This document shows positions 12,532-21,018 of a stretch of DNA of 64,000 nucleotides, piece by piece. Source of the DNA: Caballeronia sp. NK8. Its GTDB lineage: Bacteria > Pseudomonadota > Gammaproteobacteria > Burkholderiales > Burkholderiaceae. Within the stretch, counting starts at the first letter, position 1, and the number at the start of each line of letters is the position of its first letter. The translations under genes were made by a program, and so were the position numbers. Below the pieces are notes generated by a model. That model had not been told where the DNA came from and made no database searches. It saw only the letters and a program-made list of their open reading frames with translations. The DNA is taken from contig NZ_AP024322.1 of assembly GCF_018408855.1 (NCBI RefSeq), positions 2,418,001 through 2,482,000 of the forward strand, in the 5' to 3' direction.

Positions 12532-13026
12532 TCAGCGCGTCTTCAGTTCCTCGATCACGATCTCGACGATTTCCTCGGGCGTGTGCTCGATGCTCACCAC
12601 GATCGCCTCGTCCGCGCCCGGCGCCTCGAGCGTATCGAGCTGGCTCTGCAGCAGCTTCGGATCGAAGAAATGTCCCGTGCGCGTCGCGAGCCGTTCGTGC
12701 AGCACGTCGAACGTGCCTTCGAGATAGACGAAGCAGACGTCTTTGTCGCCGTCGCGCAACACGTCGCGATACGAGCGCTTCAGCGACGAGCACGTGAACA
12801 CCGCCGTCTCGCCCGCGCGCTGCTTTTCCTCGATCGCGGCGCGAATCGTCTTGAGCCACGGCCAGCGGTCGTCGTCGGTCAGCGGGATGCCCTTGTGCAT
12901 CTTCTCCTTGTTGGCGGCGCTGTGGAACGCGTCGCCATCGGTGAACGAGCATTGCAGGCGCTCCGCCAGCAATTCCCCGATGAGAGACTTGCCGGCGCCC
13001 GACACGCCCATTGCGATCAGAATCAT
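12532..13026 (-). CDS. gntK: Gluconokinase GntK
   Basis: 164 aa. The P-loop GVSGAGKS is at residues 7-14, followed by DGDAFHSAANKEKM (the gluconate-binding region of GntK) and CSSLKRSYRD. Length and order match the thermoresistant gluconokinase family. It phosphorylates D-gluconate to 6-phosphogluconate, which Edd (21019-22968) dehydrates. It lies ten bases after the gluconate permease and is surely in the same transcript. Confidence 0.95.
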   Translation of the reverse strand: MILIAMGVSGAGKSLIGELLAERLQCSFTDGDAFHSAANKEKMHKGIPLTDDDRWPWLKTIRAAIEEKQRAGETAVFTCSSLKRSYRDVLRDGDKDVCFVYLEGTFDVLHERLATRTGHFFDPKLLQSQLDTLEAPGADEAIVVSIEHTPEEIVEIVIEELKTR

Positions 13027-13036
13027 CGAAATCTCC

Positions 13037-14401
13037 TTACACGAACGCCGCGAGCACGAAAGTCAAGCCGAGTCCCATCAGGGAAATGAGGGTTTCAAGC
13101 AACGACCAGGTCTTGAAGGTCTGTCCGACGGTCATCCCGAAATACTCTTTGATCAGCCAGAAGCCGCCATCGTTCACATGCGAAAAGATCAGCGAGCCGG
13201 AGCCGGTGGCGAGCACCAGCAATTCCGGGCTCGTATGGCCGCCCGCCGCGGCCGCGATCGGCGCGACGATGCCGCACGCGGTCGTCATCGCGACTGTGGC
13301 AGAGCCGGTCGCCAGACGAATCAGCGCGGCGACGAACCAGCCGAGCAACAGCGGCGACAGATTCGCCTGCGAAGCGGTGGCGACGATCTGCTGCGAGATG
13401 CCGCTGTCGCGCAGAACCTGGCCGAAGCCGCCGCCCGCGCCCACGATCAGCGTGATGCCTGCGATCGGCGCGAGGCACTCGCCGCAGAACTTCTGGATCT
13501 GTTCGCGGTTGAAGCCACGCTTCGCGCCGAAGGTCCAGAAACTGACCAGCACGGCGATCAGCAGCGCCATATCCGATTGGCCGATGAAGCGCAGCAAATC
13601 GTTCGGCAGCGTCTTCGGCGTGAAGACCAGATCCGCCCAGCTTCCAACCAGCATCAGAATGACCGGCAGCAGAATGGTGAAGAGCGTGATGCCGAAGCTC
13701 GGCAGGTCGCGCTTCTTTTCCGTGTCGCCGTGCTTTTCCGTGAACTGGTCAGCGAGCGCGTTGGCGTCCGGCAGCTTGATGTATTTGTGGATCAGCAGCG
13801 CAAAGAGCGGGCCCGCGACGATCGCGGTCGGCACGCCGACGATCAGGCCGTAGGCGATCGTCTTGCCGATATCCGCGTGATACTGCTGCACCGCGAGCAA
13901 CGCGGCCGGGTGCGGCGGAATCAGGCCGTGTACGACCGACAGGCCGGCGACCATCGGCAGGCCGATGAGCAGCAGCGATTTGCCGGTGCGTTTCGCGACG
14001 TTGAACGCGATCGGAATCAGCAGCACGAAGCCGACTTCGAAAAACACCGGCAAGCCGACGATGATCGCGACGACCATCATCGCCCAGTGAATGTTCTTCT
14101 CGCCGAACAGATGGATCAGCGTATTGGCGATGCGCTCGGCGCCGCCCGATTCGGCCATCATCTTGCCGAGCATCGTGCCGAGACCGACCACGACCGCAAT
14201 GTGGCCGAGCGTGTTGCCGTTGCCGGTTTCGAACGACTTCACGATTTTGTCCATCGGCATGCCGACCGCAAGGGCGAGCAACACGGACACGATCATGAGG
14301 ACGAGGAACGGGTAAACCTTGTAGCGGGCGATCATCAGGATCAGAACCGCGATCGCGATCACCGCGTAGAGCAGCAGCATGCTCCCGTGGACGGCTGGCA
14401 T
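13037..14401 (-). CDS. gntP: Gluconate permease GntP family
   Basis: 454 aa with about twelve to fourteen hydrophobic membrane segments, no signal peptide and GntP-family stretches such as ALRLATGSATVAMTT, FSHVNDGGFWLIKEYFG and SVVHGLIPPHPAAL. It is an inner-membrane gluconate:H+ symporter. The ATG of MPAVHGSML has GGAGG six bases upstream; the further upstream open frame is Arg/His-rich and not membrane-like. It leads a gntP-gntK operon. The Entner-Doudoroff genes eda and edd lie about 6 kb away, beyond a decayed island. Confidence 0.94.
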   Translation of the reverse strand: MPAVHGSMLLLYAVIAIAVLILMIARYKVYPFLVLMIVSVLLALAVGMPMDKIVKSFETGNGNTLGHIAVVVGLGTMLGKMMAESGGAERIANTLIHLFGEKNIHWAMMVVAIIVGLPVFFEVGFVLLIPIAFNVAKRTGKSLLLIGLPMVAGLSVVHGLIPPHPAALLAVQQYHADIGKTIAYGLIVGVPTAIVAGPLFALLIHKYIKLPDANALADQFTEKHGDTEKKRDLPSFGITLFTILLPVILMLVGSWADLVFTPKTLPNDLLRFIGQSDMALLIAVLVSFWTFGAKRGFNREQIQKFCGECLAPIAGITLIVGAGGGFGQVLRDSGISQQIVATASQANLSPLLLGWFVAALIRLATGSATVAMTTACGIVAPIAAAAGGHTSPELLVLATGSGSLIFSHVNDGGFWLIKEYFGMTVGQTFKTWSLLETLISLMGLGLTFVLAAFV

Positions 14402-14616
14402 AACGCCTCCTTTGATTTTGTTGGGTTTTTCGCTATGCGTGCGTTTGCCGTCCTTGCGATGCACATGGCGGCAGCGCCCGGCAAGCGCGCGCACTGCGCT
14501 GGGTCATGGAATTTTACTTGTAAGCGAGGCGAATGGCGGGGAAATCGCCCGTGACGCCGGATTGGTGGGTTCGTGCGCAGTTTTGTCTGTTGCGAAAGGG
14601 TTGGGCAATAAACAAA
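14402..14616. promoter_or_regulatory. Upstream region of gntP
   Basis: Non-coding stretch between the gntP start and the terminator hairpin at 14617. It must contain the gntP promoter on the minus strand. I see no confident operator for a GntR- or HexR-type regulator in it. Confidence 0.35.
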
Positions 14617-14648
14617 AAAAACCGACGCTCGCTTGAACGTCGGTTTTG
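14617..14648. terminator. Hairpin with A/T tracts, end of the decayed adhesin region
   Basis: AAAACCGACG, a ten-base loop, then CGTCGGTTTT; A residues precede and T residues follow, so it can act on both strands. It sits just after the 3' end of the broken secreted-protein gene and probably marks the boundary of the former adhesin transcript. Confidence 0.8.
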
Positions 14649-14668
14649 ACACGAGGTGCACCGATCTT

Positions 14669-14983
14669 TCAACCCGCTGGCTTAGGCGGCACCGAGCCTG
14701 CAGCACACGCGAAGTTCGGTTCGCGCGCACTGCTACCGCCGGGCGGGTTTGAGGAGGTGCATCGACCGGCTGAACCGCCACGACCTGCCGATCCTTGCAG
14801 ATATGGGCCGCTCGTGACAGACACGTGTCTTGCGACTCGAATAGACCGGAGCACGTGACCCGATAGGCATCACCCTGATTCGGGAGATTGAGCTTGCGCG
14901 TCGTGCCGGTCAAAACCCGTGTCTGTCGTACAAGGAGAAACGAGGCCGATAGTCGTGAGAACAGCAATGAGGAGTCTTGACAT
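14669..14983 (-). pseudogene. Frameshifted small secreted/lipoprotein-like gene downstream of the adhesin remnant
   Basis: The N-terminal frame starts MSRLLIAVLTTIGLVSPC at 14983, a short signal-peptide-like stretch, and stops after AQSPESG. The adjacent frame continues sensibly as GDAYRVTCSGLFESQDTC, then LSRAAHICKDRQVV, a Cys-containing motif I associate with small secreted proteins. The original frame then resumes and ends EPNFACAAGSVPPKPAG. At least two indels (near 14885 and between about 14740 and 14790) are needed to join these. It lies on the same strand, directly downstream of the YadA-type anchor fragment, so it may have been its operon partner. Function unknown. Confidence 0.5.
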
Positions 14984-15084
14984 AGTGAATTCGAACGAAC
15001 TCAGTGCGAACGTGAGCGATCCGTCCGAGCGATCGAAAGATTCTCGATCGCTCGGACGCAACAGGGCGCAGCCCTGCTTTCCTG

Positions 15085-15474
15085 TTACCAACGATAGGAA
15101 GCGTTCGCTCCGTACACAGTTCCGTTACGGCTCGTACCAACGCCTGCCTTCATCACCAAATTCTTAGTAACGCGCAAGTTCAGAGCAACGGCGGCAGCCG
15201 CATAGCCCTGGTACGACGCACCGCCCATATCGATCGACATCGTCTTGTCCTGGTCGATGTTCGGGATCATCGCCATCGCCGCGGCGGCAATACCCGAATA
15301 GGCCGTACGGCCTACGTGCGAGATTTTGCGCTGCAATCCGCCTATCACACTATCCGTGTACGTTGACAACAATTCTCCACTGGATAGGCGCCAGATCTTA
15401 TTCGATCTACTTATGCCACCTTTCGGTGATATATGCTCTCCAAAAGGCGTTTCTCGTAAAACCGGTTTCAACAA
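15085..15474 (-). pseudogene. C-terminal YadA-type anchor of a truncated trimeric autotransporter adhesin
   Basis: The last 90 or so residues are a clear YadA-like membrane anchor: SVIGGLQRKISHVGRTAYSG, then AAAAMAMIPNIDQDKTMSID, GGASYQGYAAAAVALNLRV and the terminal strand NGTVYGANASYRW ending in an aromatic residue as outer-membrane barrels do. The head and stalk of a trimeric autotransporter, normally hundreds to thousands of residues, are missing. The frame upstream of about 15366 is unrelated-looking, and no signal peptide is present. This is a deletion remnant rather than a functional gene. Four beta strands per subunit would have formed the 12-stranded pore in the trimer. Confidence 0.82.
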
Positions 15475-15770
15475 TCCATCGCAGTTGCATCTTTTCGCTA
15501 TAGCTGGGCAATACTACCTGCCGCTGACGGTGTTAGCTATCGGCTCATCGGAAAGGTCTGCGATTCGTCGGCTTTCTTCATATAGAGTGCTTCAGCGCGG
15601 CGCGTCTTGGACGCGGCGCGAGCGCGCAACGGCTCGCCCTGCTCGGCCTCCTTCCACGCCGTGAATCCGTTCGGGGCGCCGCCGCGCCAATTCCGCGTCG
15701 CGAAGCGGGCACAACGGCTGCGAATGTTAAAATCCGCTCACTTTTTACGATATTGGGAAACGAGGTCTGG
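15475..15770. other. Non-coding gap upstream of the adhesin fragment
   Basis: About 300 bases without a credible gene. It is more AT-rich near 15480-15590 and holds no recognisable transposase piece. The missing adhesin 5' part should have been on this side; the deletion breakpoint is probably near 15370-15475. Confidence 0.4.
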
Positions 15771-15893
15771 ATGATCCGGCTCGCAAAAATGCTGGGGCTT
15801 ATAATGTTGTCCCCTATTCTCCTCCTCGTGTTCGCATGCGCACTTGGGCTGTCTGCTGCGTACGACGCTACGAAACCACAGATACGTCGTTAA
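15771..15893 (+). CDS. Small predicted membrane protein, 40 aa
   Basis: The ORF reads MIRLAKMLGLIMLSPILL and continues with a hydrophobic core to SAAYDATKPQIRR. A ribosome binding site-like GAGG lies about six bases before the ATG. It has one membrane-spanning segment or uncleaved signal anchor and a short polar tail. It may be an intact small protein or the N-terminal relic of a larger, decayed gene, as everything around it is broken. No family recognised. Confidence 0.4.
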   Translation: MIRLAKMLGLIMLSPILLLVFACALGLSAAYDATKPQIRR

Positions 15894-15949
15894 GAGCGTC
15901 GAGCATGTGAGCGAGCCACGAAGCCAGCCTTTCTCGACGGAACTAGAGG

Positions 15950-16985
15950 ATGGGCGTCGCTATTGGTGGTCCTCTAACACTTGCTACCTCCGTTCGTGCT
16001 AACCGCCGAACAACAGAGCGCGCTCCGTTGGCTAATGCCGCCGACGTACGGTGCGCTGGCGGTCTATGTGTTCTTCGTCGTCTCCGGGTTCTCGATCTCG
16101 ATCGCCTACGTACGAGGCGGGTCGAAGCGCGGCGTCGCGTCACTCGCTGTCCGTCGCTATCCGAGGCTGGTGATTCCGGTTCTCGCCGCATCCCCCTTGA
16201 CTACGCGATGATGCGATTGAGACTCAATGAAGCGCCGCGCCCTGCGGCATGACGGGCCATACTAGCTGACCGGCTAACGCTTACCAGTTCCAAGCATCAT
16301 TCCTCGATGCGCTCCGGTTTGGCACATGGGGTGTGTTTTTCAATTACAACACCAGCCACCACGTATAGTCCGGTGCTCTGGACAATGAGCGTCGAAATGG
16401 CGGGGAGCGCCCTCGTGCTTGGCGGACTTGCTGTATTCGGCAACAGTCACACAAGATGGCAGCATACGTCGCATCATGGGCCGCCTTTGCCTACTTCGAT
16501 TCACCACTGTCTGCATTTGTAGCTGGCATGGTGCTCGCCGAGTTCCATGATGAGCTGCACTCGAGAAGTTCAGGCAAACCGGAACGTCACTGTTGCTGGC
16601 GATCGCGATCGCCGGAGTATGGTTCGTCTCCGCTAAAGAGCGACAGCTTTATGCGAGTTCAACCGTGATCTCCTTTCTTGGAACGATCCTCGTCGCTGCC
16701 GTCGCCGTCAGCGCCGCGGTCACGCGGGCAATGAGCGCCAGCGTTTCGTGCCTGTAGGACACCTGTCATTCCCGCTTTACCTTACGCATGGCGTGATCCT
16801 CTGCCTCGTTGCTTCGAGGGTCGGCATCTGGCTGCTGATCGGCGAAGACGACGGCTACGTCACTGCCGCGATCGAAAACAGCTGTTGTGCCGCCGTGCCT
16901 ACTAGCCGCCTGGCTGTCCGCTCCGATTGAGTCATTTGCGACAGACCCGGAAAACGAATCTCTGATCGCGTCGGACTATCCTCTA
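15950..16985 (+). pseudogene. Acyltransferase-3 (OafA/YrhL-like) membrane protein, multiply frameshifted
   Basis: Pieces of one acyltransferase-3 family protein appear in order but in different frames: YVFFVVSGFSISIAYVRGG with AVRRYPRLVIPVLAAS (about 16060-16200), LWTMSVEMAGSALVLGGL (about 16375-16435), YFDSPLSAFVAGMVLAEF (about 16490-16545), a hydrophobic VVAAVAVSAAVTRAMSA-like stretch (about 16680-16740), VGHLSFPLYLTHGVILCLV (about 16755-16815) and LLAAWLSAPIESFA near 16900-16940. The family O-acylates sugars at the inner membrane. The expected N-terminal catalytic His region is not visible. At least four frame changes are needed, so it is clearly dead. Confidence 0.8.
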
Positions 16986-16993
16986 GCAAGCCA

Positions 16994-17493
16994 TCACAGA
17001 ACACGAGAGATGCGTGAGATGGCTGCCGCAGCAGCACTTCGAAATAGGCTGCTGATGTTGGCCACTTGCGGAATCATCCAGAAATCGTCATATCGCTGGT
17101 TGACGAAAAGGTGCTCCCCGAAGCTCGGCTTGTTGAAGAGAATCGACTCCATCGCGTGCACCATCTCGAAACCGCAGCAGTAGGACACGAGCCGGGCGCC
17201 ACGCCGCTTCAGATAGTCCGTCGCCATCGGGTCGAACTGGCCGCCGAGTTCGATCAACACGTCGACGTTGTCCTTTGCGTGATCGAACGTGACCGTCGGC
17301 CAGCGCTCCAGATCCCAGGGCAACTTGTCAGTGATCGGAATGTACGTCGTCTTGACGAGCACCACGCTTTCCACATTCGGGCAATTCTTGAGCGCTTCCG
17401 CCAAAAAAACGGCGTTTTGCTTGATGCCGTTGTTCCAGAGCGTCTCGACCTCGTGATGTAGACCGATCGTGATCCAATACGCAGCTTCTCCAT
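16994..17493 (-). pseudogene. DUF2827 glycosyltransferase-like gene, copy 1: frameshifted and 3'-truncated
   Basis: The DUF2827 N-terminal half reads TIGLHHEVETLWNNGIKQNA, then VFLAEALKNCPNVESVVLV, and runs to NQRYDDFWMIPQVANIS. The natural start is probably ATG at 17493 (MEKLRIG); one G appears lost near 17476, so only the frame beginning MTGNGEAAYWIT, from 17503, reads through. After VANIS the family's C-terminal half (about 200 residues) is missing and a short unrelated tail (ending ISRISRVL) follows, abutting the acyltransferase pseudogene. It contains a T7 run in the VFLAEAL segment. The family is likely a GT-B type glycosyltransferase, which is inference from its C-terminal half in the sister copies. 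Confidence 0.75.
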
Positions 17494-17539
17494 TGCCCGT
17501 CACTCCATTGCGCCAATGCTCATTTCCTGAACTTCATCG

Positions 17540-18691
17540 TCATGCCTTCGCGTAGACCGCTTCGAGCGCTTCCGTGTAGATGCGTACGTTCTTCTCGCTC
17601 TCCGGATCGAGCTTGCGCAGGAACGACTTGGCCGTCGCGCGGTAGCTGTCGAGATTCTCGTCATGCACTTCGAACGCGCGCGCAACGCCCGGCCGCCCTC
17701 CTCGCAGTCGAGATCGTGATAGCGGTAGCCGCAATCGTCGATCAGATGCGAGTTGTGAATCAACGGATACGCACCGTACAGCGCCTCGTAATACACGTAG
17801 TTCTGCGCGTTTTCCCACTGGTGACTGACCACTGCGTCCACCGAGATCGTAACAATCTGCGCGAACGGAAACCGACCTTCGAACGAACCGAGTCCGTGCT
17901 TCACGTAATCGAGGCTCTGCGCGAAACCGACGAAAGCCGAGTGGTCCATCAGCTTGAACGTGTTGTATGCCCACACGCGCTCGAGCATGTCCGGATTTTC
18001 GCGATGCGCCACGTCGCAGGCGAGCATCGGGATGTAGCTCGTCTTCACCATGCAGACGTTCGGCTCGAAAATGCCCACGCGCCAGCGGCGACGGCCCGGC
18101 TGATAGCCAAATTTCTGACCGTTCGGCACCTTCGCGGCTTCGCGGTCGAGCACGACCGGACTCCACAGATGCGGCATGAGCTTGACCGGCGCGCGGAACA
18201 GCGTTTCGAAATACGGCTTGCAGCTGACTTCGTATTCCGGCAGCGTCCAGACTTCATCGTAAGGCGCGCCCGAAACGAGCAGCGCGTGCTGAAGGTTGAA
18301 CACCATGCGTTCGATGTCGATGACGTAGTCGTTGCCCACGCGCATCGTAATGATCTTGCCGCCACGCTCACGGAACTTCACCGACCACTCTTTGTTGAGC
18401 TGCGCGCGCATTTCGATCATGACGTCGAGTTTCGTCTGGGCCGTTTCCATGTCGATGGAGCGGCACCGGCGAATCCGAAAGAAAGCGCTTGGCGTCCTCG
18501 GGACCGCCGTCGCCGCCGCCCGTCACCAGATAGGTCGACTTCACGCGCGGCGAGCGCATCAACAACATCACGAGATAAAGACAATTCTGAAAAATGCCGT
18601 TTTCCCAAAGCGATTGCTCGCCCTTGCGGATGTAGATGGAAACGCCGACATTGATCCGCTCCGGCATGCGGGATTTGCTTTGCATGTTCAT
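17540..18691 (-). pseudogene. DUF2827 glycosyltransferase-like gene, copy 2: two frameshifts
   Basis: The start MNMQSKSRMPERINVGVSIY overlaps the stop of copy 3 by ATGA. The first frame runs to SDSPVPL; an extra C near 18452 shifts it, and the next frame continues from ETAQTKLDVMIEMRAQLN to YRYHDLDCEEGGRA. A second change in a CG-rich run near 17685 is needed to reach FEVHDENLDSYRATAKSFL and the end EALEAVYAKA. The middle contains the family hallmark DAVVSHQWENAQNYVYYEAL followed by YGAYPLIHNS, reminiscent of the donor-sugar-binding part of GT-B enzymes. Full family length apart from the indels. Confidence 0.78.
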
Positions 18692-19846
18692 ACGCCTACC
18701 TCGAGCTTGCTTCCCTGGCAAAGGTTGATCAACCGGTCTGCGAAGGCATCCAGCTTTGCTTGATTGAAAGGATTCACCGCGTCGATGACGCGCTGCGCAC
18801 TTGCGCGGTATGCATCGAGATTGCTGTCGTGTTCACGGAAGGCGCGCAGCAGTTGGCGTCCGCCCTCTTGCGCGTCGAAGCCCGGGAAATAGTAGCCCGT
18901 GTCCTTGAGCCACGGCGAGTTGTGAATCAGCGGATAACTGCCGTAGAGCACATCGAGATACAGATAATTCTGATCGTTGCCCCATTGATGCGACACCACG
19001 GCATCCGCGTATTGCGCCATGAAGCCGGCGATGTCGTCACGGCCATGGAACGTCGACTTGGAATCCTTCACGATATCCAGCGAGTTCGCCATGTACATGA
19101 GCGTCGGGTGATCCTTCATGTGCATTGAATTGAGCACATGCATGGCCGATACGCTCGAACGATCCGCGCGATACGCTTCCTTACAGACGAGCACCGGAAT
19201 GCTCGACGTTTTCACGACCGAAATATTCGGCTCGAACATTGCAACGCGGAAACCTTGCGGCTGGATGGCCGGCTGAGCCGACGCGTTCGCGCGGCGCTCA
19301 TAGCCGTAGCGCAGGCCGTGTTCTTCCACTTCCGCGATGCGCTGTTGGACGAACTGCGGATGCCAGATGAACGGAATGAGATGAACCGGGCAGCGATGCA
19401 GCGTGCGCATCATCGGGACGGACAGACGGTCCTTCGACATCAGCCAGACCTGGTCGTAACGGTCGGGACGCATCACATGAACGGGCTTGTCGAAGACCGG
19501 CGACTCGACGAGCCCAACATAAGGCTGGCCGCAACCGTAGTAGGCGACTTTCTTGCCACGTGCGCGCATGAGGTCGAGCCATTGCGTGTCGAGCGCACCG
19601 CCCATTTCGAAGATGACGTCGACGGCATCGGTCGCATCCGGAATGCGCATGATGCGCAAACCCTTCAACGCGGCGTCGACTTGCGGCGGCAATGCGTTCT
19701 GCTCGCCTACGTCGATCAGCGAAACGCTCTCGACGAATGGAAGCCTCTGAAGCGCTTCCGCCAAAAAGATCGTTCTGGCCCAGGCCGTTTTGCCAGATGT
19801 TTTGGCCTTGATGCGTGACGACTGAAATTCCGACTCGAATGGTCAT
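18688..19846 (-). pseudogene. DUF2827 glycosyltransferase-like gene, copy 3: one frameshift at a poly-T run
   Basis: N-terminus MTIRVGISVVTHQGQNIWQN, then GLGQNDLF, breaks at a run of five T near 19765; the following frame continues AEALQRLPFVESVSLIDVGE and is intact to the end (LICQGSKLEVGV-like tail, read as NLCQGSKLEVGV). Copy 1 has seven T at the same place and reads through there, so a two-base loss explains the break. The hallmark DAVVSHQWGNDQNYLYLDVL, with YGSYPLIHNS, is present. It heads the three-gene array, with an AT-rich upstream region. If the frame were restored it would be about 385 aa. It could in principle be switched on by slippage at the T run. Confidence 0.8.
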
Positions 19847-20262
19847 CGGATTGGCATCCTAAAAATGACGAGACTACGCTTTTGGGAAAAGATGTTCCGC
19901 GGTAACTTGATCGCGGCGACCCGCAAGGAATAAAAGCAGCGGGCGGCGTGGCGTTGCTGGACTCATGCAGCAGCAGCGGAAGTAAGGAGTTTTCGCGCAA
20001 AACGCGTTGAAAATTCCTAATTGAAGCGCTTCCGCGTCTTAATATATCGGGAAACTTCTGAAGCCTAAATATATAGAAGAAGCGTCGAAATTCCCAGTAA
20101 TGCGCGAATAAATGAGAACAGGCTTATCTGAGTCTTAATTGAAGCTCAAGTCGCCTTAATCGCCGTGATTTTTGAAATTCGAATTAGTCTGATTCACTAA
20201 GCGAAAGAATGGCAGGCCAAGCAGAAGCGGCAGCAGAGCAGATGCGCGGGACTGAAAGCGAA
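19847..20262. promoter_or_regulatory. AT-rich upstream region of the DUF2827 array
   Basis: About 415 bases without a gene and visibly poorer in G+C than the rest of the window, with stretches such as AATATATCGGG and CCTAAATATATAGAAG. On the minus strand it precedes copy 3 and probably held its promoter. The base composition suggests acquired DNA. No mobile-element ends recognised. Confidence 0.45.
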
Positions 20263-20301
20263 AAAGCGCGTCCGACCGCTCACACAGTCAGGACGCGCTT
20301 T
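20263..20301 (-). terminator. Rho-independent terminator after eda
   Basis: AAAGCGCGTCC and GGACGCGCTTT pair across a 17-base loop; on the minus strand the stem is followed by TTTTTCGC. It lies 18 bases beyond the eda stop codon. Confidence 0.88.
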
Positions 20302-20318
20302 CTGAAACAACAAAAAGC

Positions 20319-20951
20319 TTACTGGTGCGGCGCCAGTTCGCTCGCAGCGCGTGCAAGACGCGTGACTTCCTCCCAGTTCTGCGCGGCAAGCGCGGCCTTC
20401 GGCGTCAGCCAGGAACCGCCGACACACACCACATTCGGCTGTGCGAGAAAGTTGGTTGCGGTTTCAGCCGTGATCCCGCCCGTCGGACAGAATTTCAGAT
20501 TCGGGAACGGTCCGTAGAACGCCTGAAGCATCGGAATGCCGCCCGCCTGCTGCGCCGGGAAAAACTTGACGATTTCGTAGCCCAATTCCATTGCGGCGAT
20601 GATATCGCTGGGCGTCATCACGCCCGGCAGCAGCGGCAAGCCGGCGTCCTGCGCGGCCTTGTGCATGTCCTTCGTGAGACCGGGCGACACGCCGAACTGC
20701 GCGCCCGCCTTCTTCGCCTGCGCGCAATGCTCGGGCTTCGTGATGGTGCCCACGCCGACGACGATATCGTCGGCCAACTGGCTCGCGCGCTCGATCGCGC
20801 CGATGCCCGCTGGCGTGCGCAGCGTGATTTCCAGCACTTTCACACCGCCCGCATGCAGCGCGCGCGACACATGTTCGCCTTGCTCGACCGTTTCGAACGC
20901 CAGCACCGGAATCACCGGGCCCAGACGCACGATTTCGCTTACCGATTTCAT
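20319..20951 (-). CDS. eda: 2-dehydro-3-deoxy-phosphogluconate (KDPG) aldolase
   Basis: 210 aa from MKSVSEIVRLG. Class I aldolase landmarks are VLEITLRTPAG (catalytic Glu), VGVGTITKPEHC, FGVSPGLT and VKFFPAQQAGG, where the Lys forms the Schiff base. It cleaves KDPG to pyruvate and glyceraldehyde 3-phosphate. It lies 67 bases downstream of edd on the same strand and is followed by a terminator, so edd-eda is an operon. A few residues of extra frame upstream (MAPHQKQESHQ) are less likely to be used. Confidence 0.97.
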   Translation of the reverse strand: MKSVSEIVRLGPVIPVLAFETVEQGEHVSRALHAGGVKVLEITLRTPAGIGAIERASQLADDIVVGVGTITKPEHCAQAKKAGAQFGVSPGLTKDMHKAAQDAGLPLLPGVMTPSDIIAAMELGYEIVKFFPAQQAGGIPMLQAFYGPFPNLKFCPTGGITAETATNFLAQPNVVCVGGSWLTPKAALAAQNWEEVTRLARAASELAPHQ

Positions 20952-21018
20952 TTGATGCGACTCCTGTTTTTGATGCGGCGCCATTCGGTCTGTCCGCGGT
21001 TGCTCGACGTTGCGATGT

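Noticed and set aside
14359..14967. 202-aa minus-strand frame running from the broken secreted-protein gene into gntP
   Set aside because: Only its first third matches the Cys-containing secreted-protein sequence; the rest reads through a terminator and is an artefact of the frameshift.
19760..19775. Programmed transcriptional slippage at the T run of DUF2827 copy 3
   Set aside because: Copy 1 carries a longer T run with an intact frame, so a plain two-base loss is the simpler account; kept only as a testable alternative.
14402..20318. Insertion sequence or prophage as the cause of the decayed island
   Set aside because: No transposase, integrase, terminal inverted repeats, tRNA target or phage gene could be found in the stretch.
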